Under the pieces are notes generated by a model that saw only the letters and a program-made list of their open reading frames with translations, made no database searches and was not told the DNA's origin. The translations under genes and the position numbers were made by a program. Below, piece after piece: positions 8,096-15,976 of a stretch of 64,000 nucleotides of DNA (positions are counted from its first letter, which is position 1; each line of letters opens with the position of its first letter). This stretch comes from Thiosocius teredinicola (GTDB lineage Bacteria > Pseudomonadota > Gammaproteobacteria > Chromatiales > Chromatiaceae), in NCBI RefSeq assembly GCF_002009425.1, contig NZ_CP019936.1, positions 1,225,001 through 1,289,000 of the forward strand, written 5' to 3'.

Positions 8096-9346
8096 ATGAA
8101 GAAACTGTTGTCCGGCCTGATTCTGGCTGCCTTTACTACTGGAGCAAGCGCCGTGGAGATCGAGGTGGGTTATCCCTATTCCCATCTGTTCGACGTGACC
8201 TACGAAAAGATCATGAAGGACTTCTCCAAGGCTCACCCGGATATCAAGGTCAAGTTTCGCGCCGTTTACGAAGGCTATGAAGAGGGTACGAATACGATCC
8301 TGCGCGAGGCCGTTTCTGGCAATCTGCCGGACGTTACCATGCAGGGCCTGAATCGCCAGGCGATCTTAGTCGACAAGGGTATTGCCAAATCTCTTGAGCC
8401 CTACATTGCCAAGGAGCCTGACTTTGAAAAGGACGGCTATCACAAGGCGATGTTGGACCTGGGAACTTTCAACGATGAAGTCTATGGGCTGCCGTTTTCG
8501 GTATCGCTGCCCGTCGGCTATTACAACATGGACATGATGAAGAAGGCCGGTATCGAGAAGCTGCCTACCACATGGAATGAGGTCACTGATGCCTGCGTGA
8601 AGCTGAAGGAGTCCGGCGTCAAGAATCCGATCTTCTGGGGTTGGAACATAACCGGCAATTGGTTCATGCAGGCCATGTTGTGGAGCCAGGATACGCCGAT
8701 CATCAAGAACGGCGAGGTCAACTTTGACAATGCCCAGGGCGTGACCGCCATGAACACCATGAAGGACATCTTCCGTACCTGCGAGATGAAGAACCTTTCG
8801 TGGAAGGATGCGCTTGCATCGTTCTCGGCTGGCGAGATAGCGATGATGTATTGGTCTACTTCCGCTCTGGGTGCAGTTGAGCGCGCCAAGGGTGATTTCG
8901 AGCTCAAGACCAATGAGTTGCCGGGTTTCGACGGCCCGCCCATCGGTTTGCCGGCCGGTGGCAACGCCGCCATGTTGGTCTCTACTTCTGACGATCCCGA
9001 GCGCCTGCAGGCGGCATGGACGTTCCTCAAGTTCATCACCTCGGGTGTCGGCGCAGCCGCTGTGGCGGAAACAACCGGCTACATGCCGCCGAACAAGGCC
9101 GCCAACGAAATCATTCTTGCCGACTTCTACAAGAAGAATCCCAATAAAGAGACCGCTGTCCGCCAACTGCCGCTGCTGCGTGAGTGGATCGCCTATCCGG
9201 GCGACAACGGACTGGCTGTTACCCAAGTCATTTACGACGCAATGGAATCGGTGGTCGTAGGCGAGCAGGACGACATGCAGGCGGTGATAGAGGAGATGGC
9301 CGACGAGGTCAGCAGCATGCTGCCGAAGAAGGTGGCGACCAAGTAG
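8096..9346 (+). CDS. Extracellular solute-binding protein, UgpB/MalE type
   Basis: Periplasmic binding protein of the importer. The start at ATG 8096 follows CGGAGG, and the first residues (MKKLLSGLILAAFTTGASA) form a signal peptide with cleavage after ASA. The mature part shows the family-1 fold: PYSHLFDVTYEKIMKDF, then NLPDVTMQG, LPFSVSLPVGYYN and PAGGNAAMLVST. At 416 residues it is the usual length. Ligand choice between sugars, glycerol-3-phosphate and phosphodiesters cannot be read directly; the phosphodiesterase gene downstream favours a glycerophosphate compound. Confidence 0.9.
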   Translation: MKKLLSGLILAAFTTGASAVEIEVGYPYSHLFDVTYEKIMKDFSKAHPDIKVKFRAVYEGYEEGTNTILREAVSGNLPDVTMQGLNRQAILVDKGIAKSLEPYIAKEPDFEKDGYHKAMLDLGTFNDEVYGLPFSVSLPVGYYNMDMMKKAGIEKLPTTWNEVTDACVKLKESGVKNPIFWGWNITGNWFMQAMLWSQDTPIIKNGEVNFDNAQGVTAMNTMKDIFRTCEMKNLSWKDALASFSAGEIAMMYWSTSALGAVERAKGDFELKTNELPGFDGPPIGLPAGGNAAMLVSTSDDPERLQAAWTFLKFITSGVGAAAVAETTGYMPPNKAANEIILADFYKKNPNKETAVRQLPLLREWIAYPGDNGLAVTQVIYDAMESVVVGEQDDMQAVIEEMADEVSSMLPKKVATK

Positions 9347-9473
9347 CGATCGAATTGCTCCAACAAAGGATCTGCGCGGCAGCTTGCTTGTCTGTATTGG
9401 AGAAAGCTGGCCGGCAAACCATGCCAGGGAAGGCGTTCCACAAGATGCAGTCGACAGACTCGCGACGAGCGAT

Positions 9474-10316
9474 ATGAAACTGATACACCTGACAGATCCC
9501 CATTTGTGCAAACCGGGGAGAAAGATTTACGGCTTGAACCCCCTTGACCGATTGCAAGCCGCCATTGCCAGCATCAATCAAGACCATGCGGACGCGGATC
9601 TCTGCATTATCACCGGCGACCTTGCGCATACTGCCGAGCCCGAAGCCTACGAGGCACTTGCGCGATGTCTGGACACACTCGCGATACCCTGCCGCCTCGT
9701 TATGGGAAACCATGACAGCCGTGTGCTGCTTCTGGACCGATTTTCGGGTCTCGGCGTCGACGATAACGGGTTTGTTCAATACCGTGTGCAGACGCCGGCG
9801 GGCGGTTTCTATGTTCTGGACTCGGTACAGCCCGGCACGCACCAGGGCGCTTACTGCCAAGCGCGGAGAGCCTGGTTGCGCGAGCAATTGAACGCATACC
9901 CGGATCAGGATGCCTTCTTGTTCATGCACCATCCCCCTTTCAAGGTCGGCATCGCTGCCATGGACAATATCGGCATCCGGCAAGACGATGCCGACGCCTT
10001 GGGGGCGCTGCTGGATGAATACGACAACGTGCGCCACCTGTTCTTTGGTCATCTGCATCGACCGTTGAGCGGATCCTGGAAAGGCATCGGTTTCAGTACC
10101 TTGCGTGCCACCAACCATCAAGTCTGGCTGGACTTCCGATCGGGTGACATTATCGCCGGCAGCCATGAGCCCCCCGCGTACGCGATCGTGCTGATCGATC
10201 GAGACCAACTGGTCGTGCACACGCATGATTTTCTCGATGCCTCGCCTAAGTTCGATCTCGGAAGCTGGAAGTGGGAAGAATGGAACAAGGTGGATCCGGA
10301 GAAAGCGCTGCTTTGA
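9474..10316 (+). CDS. Metallophosphodiesterase, GpdQ/CpdA-like
   Basis: A 280-residue calcineurin-like phosphoesterase with a complete dinuclear metal site: Asp8 and His10 (DPH), Asp49 (ITGDL), Asn79-His80 (GNHD), His152 (MHHPP), His193 and His195 (GHLH). Ligand spacing and length match GpdQ, a glycerophosphodiesterase, more closely than generic members; cAMP phosphodiesterase CpdA is the main alternative. There is no signal peptide, so it acts in the cytoplasm. As last gene of the importer operon, 127 bases after the binding protein, it probably hydrolyses the imported diester, a role UgpQ fills in E. coli. ATG 9474 was chosen because the metal motif begins at residue 8. Confidence 0.85.
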   Translation: MKLIHLTDPHLCKPGRKIYGLNPLDRLQAAIASINQDHADADLCIITGDLAHTAEPEAYEALARCLDTLAIPCRLVMGNHDSRVLLLDRFSGLGVDDNGFVQYRVQTPAGGFYVLDSVQPGTHQGAYCQARRAWLREQLNAYPDQDAFLFMHHPPFKVGIAAMDNIGIRQDDADALGALLDEYDNVRHLFFGHLHRPLSGSWKGIGFSTLRATNHQVWLDFRSGDIIAGSHEPPAYAIVLIDRDQLVVHTHDFLDASPKFDLGSWKWEEWNKVDPEKALL

Positions 10317-10499
10317 GCGTCAGTGGCGCTCGCCTTGCGTGGCCCTGTCGCAGCATCGCGCTATGCGGTGATGCCGTTCACCTTTCCGCAAGCGTTCCTT
10401 GCCCGATACGACCGGGTGTCGTCCGGCCTGATCTTGATTCGGCAGCCCTTGCTTTGAATCGCCGTGGTTCAACAAACATCCGAGATTCGGCGGCCATGC

Positions 10500-10976
10500 T
10501 CATTGGGTTGAGAGTGTGCCGAGTTCGAAGACGCCTTCGTGGTCAAAGCGCATGCCGCGATACAGGCTGTTTCCACCGAGGTGGCCGCGTAGCCGGTAAC
10601 TGAAGCGCTCGGCGGAGCCTTCGCGATCTGCGATAGTCAATATCTGGCGCAATATCGAGGTGAGCGGAACCACCACGGGTACCGTGACCAGGCTTTCGCC
10701 GTAGCGCGGCACAGAACCCGATTGGTCGCTGACCCCGCTGCCAAAACTGCGATCTTCCAGTTCGAGATCGATGAACACACCGTCGAATTCGAGCGCCGTC
10801 TCGTTGGGGTTCTGCACCCGTAGCGTAATAGCGAAACGCGCCTCCAGACCCTCACTGGGCAACGGGTCGATGCCTGCTACGCTGATTCGCACCGGCTCGC
10901 GGTAGCTGAGACTTGAGCAGCCAGAGAGAATGGCCAGTGTCAATGCAACGAGCAGCGGGTAGTAGCGGTTGTTCAT
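10500..10976 (-). CDS. LEA type 2 (water-stress domain) lipoprotein
   Basis: A 158-residue predicted lipoprotein: MNNRYYPLLVALTLAILSGC has a lipobox ending in Cys20. The rest resembles the LEA14/water stress and hypersensitive response fold, with FAITLRVQNPNETALEFDG being the characteristic strand. Such exported bacterial proteins have no established activity. It is divergent from the metallopeptidase gene at 11194. Confidence 0.8.
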   Translation of the reverse strand: MNNRYYPLLVALTLAILSGCSSLSYREPVRISVAGIDPLPSEGLEARFAITLRVQNPNETALEFDGVFIDLELEDRSFGSGVSDQSGSVPRYGESLVTVPVVVPLTSILRQILTIADREGSAERFSYRLRGHLGGNSLYRGMRFDHEGVFELGTLSTQ

Positions 10977-11193
10977 TCCAGACTGTCCTTTTCAACAATC
11001 CCTGGTGTAACTACAGTACATCTGATATCCGTGTTTGGCATAGTGTTTTACTGCATGGTGTTATCCGACCGTATACGGTCCTTGAGCCTGGTCGCGAATA
11101 GGGGTTGATCGGTGATGTCTTTTTTCGTGTCACTGGCGAGGCCTATTCCGCACCCCTAACATAGCGGTATGCAAGTCAACTCAAACTGAATCG

Positions 11194-12378
11194 ATGCGAA
11201 CCTTTCACTGCGACGCCTGCGGCAACGCCGTCTACTTCGAGAACACCCGATGTACACAGTGCGGACACGAACTGGGGGTTATCGCCGAAGTGTTGCGCGT
11301 GTCCGCGTTGCGCCCCAACCGGGATGGTAGTTGGTCGCCGTTGGCCGATATCGCACCGGCGAGGCGCTATCGCAAGTGCACGAACTACGCGGCCCATGAT
11401 GTCTGCAACTGGATGGTCCCGATGGATTCGCCCCACGGTTACTGCCTGGCTTGCGAGCTGAATGCGGTAATACCGAATCTGTCCCGACCCGGCTTCACAG
11501 AGCGCTGGTACCGCCTCGAACGCAGCAAGCGCCGCTTGATCTACAGCCTGATGAAGCTTGGTTTGCCGCTCAAAGGTAAGTCGGCAGATCCGGCACATGG
11601 ACTCGCGTTCTCGTTTCTGAGTGCGGCGGATGCCTCACCCGGCGCACAGGTGATCACCGGACATGCGAGCGGGCATATCACCATCAGCGTCGACGAGGCG
11701 GATGCCCCGACACGTGAACGTACGCGGCTCGACTTGAACGAGAAATACCGCACGCTGCTTGGCCACTTTCGGCACGAGATCGGTCACTACTACTGGGAGC
11801 GTCTTATTGCCGACAGTGATCGCCTGGCTGCATTTCGCGAACAGTTCGGTGATGAGCGAGAAGATTACGGCGCGGCCTTGGACCGGTACTACGAACACGG
11901 TGCACCGGGCGATTGGCAGCAGCATTTCATCTCGCGCTATGCGAGCGCCCATCCGTGGGAGGATTGGGCGGAGAGCTGGGCCCACTACCTGCACATCATC
12001 GATACGCTGGAAACGGCGGCGCACTATGGTGTACGCGTCGAGCGTCGGCTGGCCGATGGTAGTGTGCACCGAGCCGACCCACGGTTCGATGCCTATCGTG
12101 TCGACGACTTCGACGAGGTGATCAGGCACTGGCTGCCGATGACTCATGCCCTCAACAGTCTCAACCGCAGCATGGGCTTGCAGGATGCCTATCCCTTCGT
12201 ACTGTCCGACGGGGCGGTACGCAAGCTGGCGTTCGTGCACGACACGGTGCTTGCCAACCGGCACTACGATGTTGGTTATTCAGCCGACAGAGATGTCGAT
12301 CGCTACAGCCTGTTGCAGCAGGTGCTGCGATATCTGACCGGTTTCCTGATCGACCGCATCAAGGGCGCAAGGTTCTGA
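11194..12378 (+). CDS. Zinc-ribbon putative metallopeptidase (Peptidase_Mx type)
   Basis: A 394-residue cytoplasmic protein. The N-terminal zinc ribbon has CDAC and CTQC, followed by a second Cys cluster (CNWM, CLAC). The central catalytic segment FRHEIGHYYWERLI holds an HExxH zincin motif, and EDWAESWAHYLHIID supplies a further likely ligand. This layout fits the family annotated as putative zinc-binding metallopeptidase; substrates are unknown. No clear Shine-Dalgarno precedes the ATG. Its end faces the convergent gene at 12399 with a 20-base gap. Confidence 0.88.
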   Translation: MRTFHCDACGNAVYFENTRCTQCGHELGVIAEVLRVSALRPNRDGSWSPLADIAPARRYRKCTNYAAHDVCNWMVPMDSPHGYCLACELNAVIPNLSRPGFTERWYRLERSKRRLIYSLMKLGLPLKGKSADPAHGLAFSFLSAADASPGAQVITGHASGHITISVDEADAPTRERTRLDLNEKYRTLLGHFRHEIGHYYWERLIADSDRLAAFREQFGDEREDYGAALDRYYEHGAPGDWQQHFISRYASAHPWEDWAESWAHYLHIIDTLETAAHYGVRVERRLADGSVHRADPRFDAYRVDDFDEVIRHWLPMTHALNSLNRSMGLQDAYPFVLSDGAVRKLAFVHDTVLANRHYDVGYSADRDVDRYSLLQQVLRYLTGFLIDRIKGARF

Positions 12379-12398
12379 GCGGCAGCGTGAGGCGCTGC

Positions 12399-12881
12399 TC
12401 AACGCAGCGGAGAACCGCGTTGTAACTGGAACCGGTTCAGCTGATTCTGCTGCTGTAGCTGGAAGCGGCGCTGCATGTTGATGCCTTGCAGTCGGTCGGG
12501 TACTGCGGGGTTGGGGTTGATGCGTGCGCGCTGATTCAGCATCAGCAGTTCACGGCGTTGTCTTTCCTGCAGCCAGCGCTGTTGCGCACGTTGGTGGCTG
12601 TCCAGGCGACGCTGTGCATCCGGTATCTGGGGGATCGACGATGAAGGGGCACCGGTTGGTCGTTGCAGGTAGTCCAACGCGGCGTTGTTGCTGCGATTGA
12701 GTTGTTGCAACTGCGACACGTCGCCGGGTGGCGGGGCGGCGATGACGGTCGAGGTCAGTGCCAGGCCCACACATGCCGCCGGTAGCCACGCGTGCAACAG
12801 TCCGGTTGCCGAATCGCGGATTCCCGCAAACGAGCGGACAGCGTTGAGTCGCGGGCTCCGTTGTTGGCGTGCTATCGGCAT
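12399..12881 (-). CDS. Hypothetical exported Gln/Arg-rich protein
   Basis: A 160-residue protein with a basic N-terminus, a hydrophobic segment (LLHAWLPAACVGLALTSTVI) and a probable signal cleavage after IAA. The mature part is low-complexity and rich in Gln, Arg, Asn and Leu (QRRLDSHQRAQQRWLQERQ, QLQQQNQLNRFQLQ), probably helical. I recognise no family. Bias and composition are the main evidence, so confidence is moderate. Confidence 0.6.
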   Translation of the reverse strand: MPIARQQRSPRLNAVRSFAGIRDSATGLLHAWLPAACVGLALTSTVIAAPPPGDVSQLQQLNRSNNAALDYLQRPTGAPSSSIPQIPDAQRRLDSHQRAQQRWLQERQRRELLMLNQRARINPNPAVPDRLQGINMQRRFQLQQQNQLNRFQLQRGSPLR

Positions 12882-13261
12882 TTCGCTCTCCCGGCCCCGT
12901 CAGGGTTTCCTATTCTGCAGACCGCGATGGTGGGCCGCAGTTCCATTGTCGCTTTCCCGCAGTATGTTTCGCTCCCGCCTGCGCGTTTCGGCGCGCCCGC
13001 TGTTCGATCGGCACGGTTTCTGCTCAACCTGTACTCGAAGGGAATATCCCACACGACCGAGCTTTGGTGCTGCCGTCGGGCATGGGTCAAAAAATCGGCG
13101 TGTATTCAGCATCTTGGCTGTGCTTCGGCAATCTCGTTCGTGGCGGGTCGAGTCGGGCAGGGTCGTGTTTGCGACAGGCGCGCAGTCTGCGTTTGGGGGA
13201 ATTCCTACAAGCTTATTAACCGCGCCGTACGGCGCTCTCACCTGTTTTTCGGAGTCAACCG
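12882..13261. other. Intergenic region without a convincing gene
   Basis: About 380 bases. Several frames are open but encode Arg/Ser/Cys-rich translations without domain signal. The right end holds the Shine-Dalgarno (GGAG at 13251) of the next gene. No tRNA or repeat was seen. Confidence 0.4.
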
Positions 13262-13825
13262 ATGTTGCTGGACACGTATAAAGAAAGAGGACTGATGTGG
13301 CTGACCACGCTGATGGGCGCTACGAGTGAGAAGGGCCTGTATGCCTTCCGCGGTGACCTGGTCGCCAAAGAGGGTGACTACAACGAAGCTGCAAAGAAGA
13401 GCAATCCGCCGATCGCGCTGGTCAAACAGGCCTGTATTCTTGCGGATGACGAGAAGATCCGTTTCATCGGCGGCAATTTTGCCGATGTCGATGAGCTGCC
13501 GCACTTCGTTGAGCGCTTCGGTGGCGATCTTGCCGACAACTGTCTGGCGATCTTCTACATCGACAACCTGGCCGACAACTGCCAGGTTGAGCTCGAAGGC
13601 CAGAACTACGTCTTGATTACGACCACGCAAGGTATGATCTGGAACGAGTTGCTCGACGAATGTTACCTCGAGAAATCCGATCTCAAAGGCCAGTCGGCAG
13701 AAGACAAGATGCTGACCGTGGTCGACGCGTTCAAAGACTACAAACCGAAATACCCGGCTTCGACCTATGATGATGCGCTGGGAAGCCGTACCGATGTGGT
13801 GCGTGAAGCCTGGGGCGCCGTGTAA
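13262..13825 (+). CDS. Conserved-looking hypothetical soluble protein
   Basis: A 187-residue acidic soluble protein with no signal peptide or membrane segment. Composition and codon use look fully genic. Notable segments are FIGGNFADVDELPHFVERFG, LADNCLAIFYIDNLADNCQV and ITTTQGMIWNELLDECY. Four cysteines occur, two of them in repeated LADNC contexts. Two starts are possible: ATG 13262 behind GGAG, or ATG 13295 behind AAGAGG. No family is recognised. It is monocistronic and ends before a bidirectional hairpin. Confidence 0.75.
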   Translation: MLLDTYKERGLMWLTTLMGATSEKGLYAFRGDLVAKEGDYNEAAKKSNPPIALVKQACILADDEKIRFIGGNFADVDELPHFVERFGGDLADNCLAIFYIDNLADNCQVELEGQNYVLITTTQGMIWNELLDECYLEKSDLKGQSAEDKMLTVVDAFKDYKPKYPASTYDDALGSRTDVVREAWGAV

Positions 13826-13851
13826 CACGTCACGGGCGCGATAGCGGCAAT

Positions 13852-13882
13852 AAAAAACCCGGCGAACCACTGGTTCGCCGGG
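13852..13882 (-). terminator. Intrinsic terminator, strongest on minus strand
   Basis: The arms cccggcgaacca and tggttcgccggg (13858-13882) form a near-perfect stem. Six A residues at 13852-13857 become the T-tract on the minus strand, terminating the mutarotase transcript. On the plus strand a T-run lies about ten bases after the stem, so it may also slow transcription from the 13262 gene. Confidence 0.8.
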
Positions 13883-13939
13883 TGTGACGCCCTTTTTTAG
13901 TCCCCAGAATTCGTTGTTTGGTGCAGTGGTCGTCGTTTG

Positions 13940-14905
13940 TTATCCGTTGTGTGCGACCACATGCTGATCGGTGACGCGGTATTCGACGGCGAGGGTATAG
14001 CTTTGGTCCGGCGCAACGTCGATCACTTCGTTCGCGGCATTGGCGGTTTCAACGCAGACAAAGCGCTTAAAGTCATCATCCCCCAGGTCGGCACTGTTTG
14101 CTGAGATTGCCGCCCAGGGATTCCATACGACCGTTGTCCGGCTGTGGCTTGCATCGATGAAAATCTGTCGCGACCAGGCCTCGTCGATAATGGCGAGCGG
14201 TTTGTTGGTGTCGAGATAGATGCGGTCGACCTCGCCGTCGAACGTCACATCGCCACGCTGGCTGCGGCGCGCAAAACCGGCGACCTTGTCGAGGTAGTCG
14301 CGTCGATCGAGTCCGCTTACCCGTGTCTTACCTATATCGCCGATAGCGAAATAGGTGTGCAGCGCCTGGGTGATGGCGAACGGCTTCGCATCGCGGTTCT
14401 TCGTGCGCAGCTCGACACGCAGTGTCTGACCGATGGTAAACGTAATGCTAAGCGCGAAGCGATGGGGCCACAGGGCGTAGCTCGAATCGTCGTCGTTGAT
14501 GGTCAGCGTGATGCGTGTGTGCTTGGCATCCGGCTGGCGAGTCTCGGTCAGCAACCAGTATCGATTGCGAACAAAGCCGTGTGCGCCACGTCCTCGTTTT
14601 TCCGGATCGTCTCCGAACCAGGGCCAGCAAACCGGTATGCCGCCTTTGATGGCCTTGCCGTCCACATAGTAGGCCGCATCGCTAACGAACAAGGCGTCAT
14701 GCTGTCGCGCCTTCGGCTTGTAGCTCAGCAGCTGGCCGCCATACAACGATATCTCGGCGCGTGCTTCCTCGTTGTCGATCTGGATAACCGGGCGCCCACC
14801 CTTGCCGGGGGTGACCGACACATGACCTGAAATACCGAATTGCTCGTTCAGGGTCTGACAGTCCAACGTGTGGCTCCGTAATGTCGCGATGGTGATTCGC
14901 CGCAT
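13940..14905 (-). CDS. D-hexose-6-phosphate mutarotase (YeaD/aldose 1-epimerase family)
   Basis: Interconverts alpha and beta anomers of hexose-6-phosphates in the cytoplasm. About 321 residues from ATG 14905; YeaD is near 294. Family segments are IKGGIPVCWPWFGDDP, GAHGFVRNRYW, the catalytic-His strand ALHTYFAIGDI, the WNPWA turn and FVCVETAN near the end. The frame stays open upstream to 15010, but that stretch contains the terminator of the neighbouring gene (14945-14980), which supports the later start. Confidence 0.88.
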   Translation of the reverse strand: MRRITIATLRSHTLDCQTLNEQFGISGHVSVTPGKGGRPVIQIDNEEARAEISLYGGQLLSYKPKARQHDALFVSDAAYYVDGKAIKGGIPVCWPWFGDDPEKRGRGAHGFVRNRYWLLTETRQPDAKHTRITLTINDDDSSYALWPHRFALSITFTIGQTLRVELRTKNRDAKPFAITQALHTYFAIGDIGKTRVSGLDRRDYLDKVAGFARRSQRGDVTFDGEVDRIYLDTNKPLAIIDEAWSRQIFIDASHSRTTVVWNPWAAISANSADLGDDDFKRFVCVETANAANEVIDVAPDQSYTLAVEYRVTDQHVVAHNG

Positions 14906-14944
14906 CCTAACGTGATGCGGCTGAGCGGGGCCAGCGCAATGACG

Positions 14945-14980
14945 AAAAAAGGCGTCACCGCCGTGAGGGGCAGTAACGCC
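14945..14980 (-). terminator. Intrinsic terminator for the His-rich protein gene
   Basis: Read on the minus strand, GGCGTTACTGCC pairs with GGCGGTGACGCC (12 bp including two G-U pairs) around loop CCTCAC and runs into TTTTTT. It lies 54 bases after the stop at 15035. Confidence 0.85.
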
Positions 14981-15034
14981 GAAGATCGCACCGGGCGAGG
15001 TCAGACACACCCGGTGCAGTCTTGTGCCGGCGTG

Positions 15035-15466
15035 TTACCAGCGTCGGTCGTAGCGGCGATCGTCGTTGTGGTATGCGTAGCGATCACTATGGCGATGTGC
15101 GTCGTTGTGTTTGCTGCGCGCAATCATACGGCTGGTTTTGTCCAGTTCCTTAACCAGTCGCTTGCGTTCACCTCGCGAGTAGTGGCCGTCTTCGCCGAAG
15201 TGGCGCTCGAGCCACCTGACTTCGCGACGTTGTTCGCGAATCCGGTGAAGCTCACGCTGGGTGATCTCGCCCGAGCGTACGCCTTCGCGGATGCGTTTTT
15301 TCTGTTTGGCCTGGCGTTTGTCGACCGTGCAGATGAAGCAGTCGCCCTTGTGATGGCCGTGTCGGTGTTCATGGCCGTAGCGCTCGCCACCATGTGCCTG
15401 GGCCGCGCCCGACAAGGCGGCGACGGCGACCGTCAGTGCAATCAGTGATTTCTTCAAAGTGTTCAT
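15035..15466 (-). CDS. Exported His/Arg-rich protein, possible metal binding
   Basis: A 143-residue protein with a clear signal peptide (MNTLKKSLIALTVAVAALSG, cleavage near AQA). The mature part starts with a His cluster (HGGERYGHEHRHGHHKGDC) including a CFIC pair. A charged helical region follows (KRIREGVRSGEITQRELHRI), and the C-terminus is again His/Asp/Arg-rich. The composition suggests periplasmic binding of a transition metal, resembling small metal-resistance proteins, but no named family is certain. The gene has its own terminator. Confidence 0.7.
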   Translation of the reverse strand: MNTLKKSLIALTVAVAALSGAAQAHGGERYGHEHRHGHHKGDCFICTVDKRQAKQKKRIREGVRSGEITQRELHRIREQRREVRWLERHFGEDGHYSRGERKRLVKELDKTSRMIARSKHNDAHRHSDRYAYHNDDRRYDRRW

Positions 15467-15646
15467 GGATGCTCTCTCCGTTTTGACTGAATGCCGGGCC
15501 GTTTCTCGACCCTTGCGGACATCCTAGAAAGTGCAGGCTGAACACTGACTGAACAGTTTCGAAAAAAAACCGGTGCGCGAAGTCGTCGGGCCAAGCGGCG
15601 CCTTGAGCGGCTTAAGCGAGCGAAAGCGTAGAGTGGGAGACTGCGT

Positions 15647-15877
15647 TCAGGCGCCGCCGTGACGCAGCAGAATAACCAGCGCGATGCAGATGACGCTGAC
15701 TGGCCACCAGAATCCCTTTGCCAGGCTCGAGGGAGTCTTTGCAGCCGGTTTTGACGCAAACTTGTGTGCCTGCACACCGCTGGATAGCAGCATGCTCTGT
15801 TCGTCGCGGGTTTTGTCAGGACGCTTGTTCATAATGTCAGCACTACCGGTTTCATATTCCCTATCGGCGCGAGCCAA
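15647..15877 (-). CDS. Small single-pass membrane protein
   Basis: A 76-residue protein with one C-terminal hydrophobic segment (FWWPVSVICIALVILL) followed by RHGGA. The preceding part is charged and soluble. An internal ATG at 15832 (MNKRPDKTRDEQ) gives a 61-residue alternative. I recognise no family. It lies between the His-rich protein gene and the sortase-locus kinase. Confidence 0.5.
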   Translation of the reverse strand: MARADREYETGSADIMNKRPDKTRDEQSMLLSSGVQAHKFASKPAAKTPSSLAKGFWWPVSVICIALVILLRHGGA

Positions 15878-15930
15878 CAGCTTTTGAGTGCCGTGTGCGC
15901 GCGAATGGGGACTACCTTGAACCAGTTGTC

Positions 15931-15960
15931 AAAAGGTAGGCATTGCGCAAACGCAATACC
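15931..15960 (-). terminator. Probable terminator of the histidine kinase/regulator operon
   Basis: On the minus strand GGTATTGCG and CGCAATGCC pair (nine bp, one G-U) around TTTG, then TACCTTTT follows. It sits 17 bases after the kinase stop. The U-tract is short, so strength is uncertain. Confidence 0.6.
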
Positions 15961-15976
15961 GGAATAAGCATCCGGT

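Noticed and set aside
10271-10603. Plus-strand open frame of 110 codons after the phosphodiesterase
   Set aside because: Overlaps two better-supported genes and has no recognisable protein features.
12685-13295. Overlapping plus-strand open frames of up to 198 codons
   Set aside because: They run antisense through the 12399-12881 gene and across the intergenic gap with low-complexity translations.
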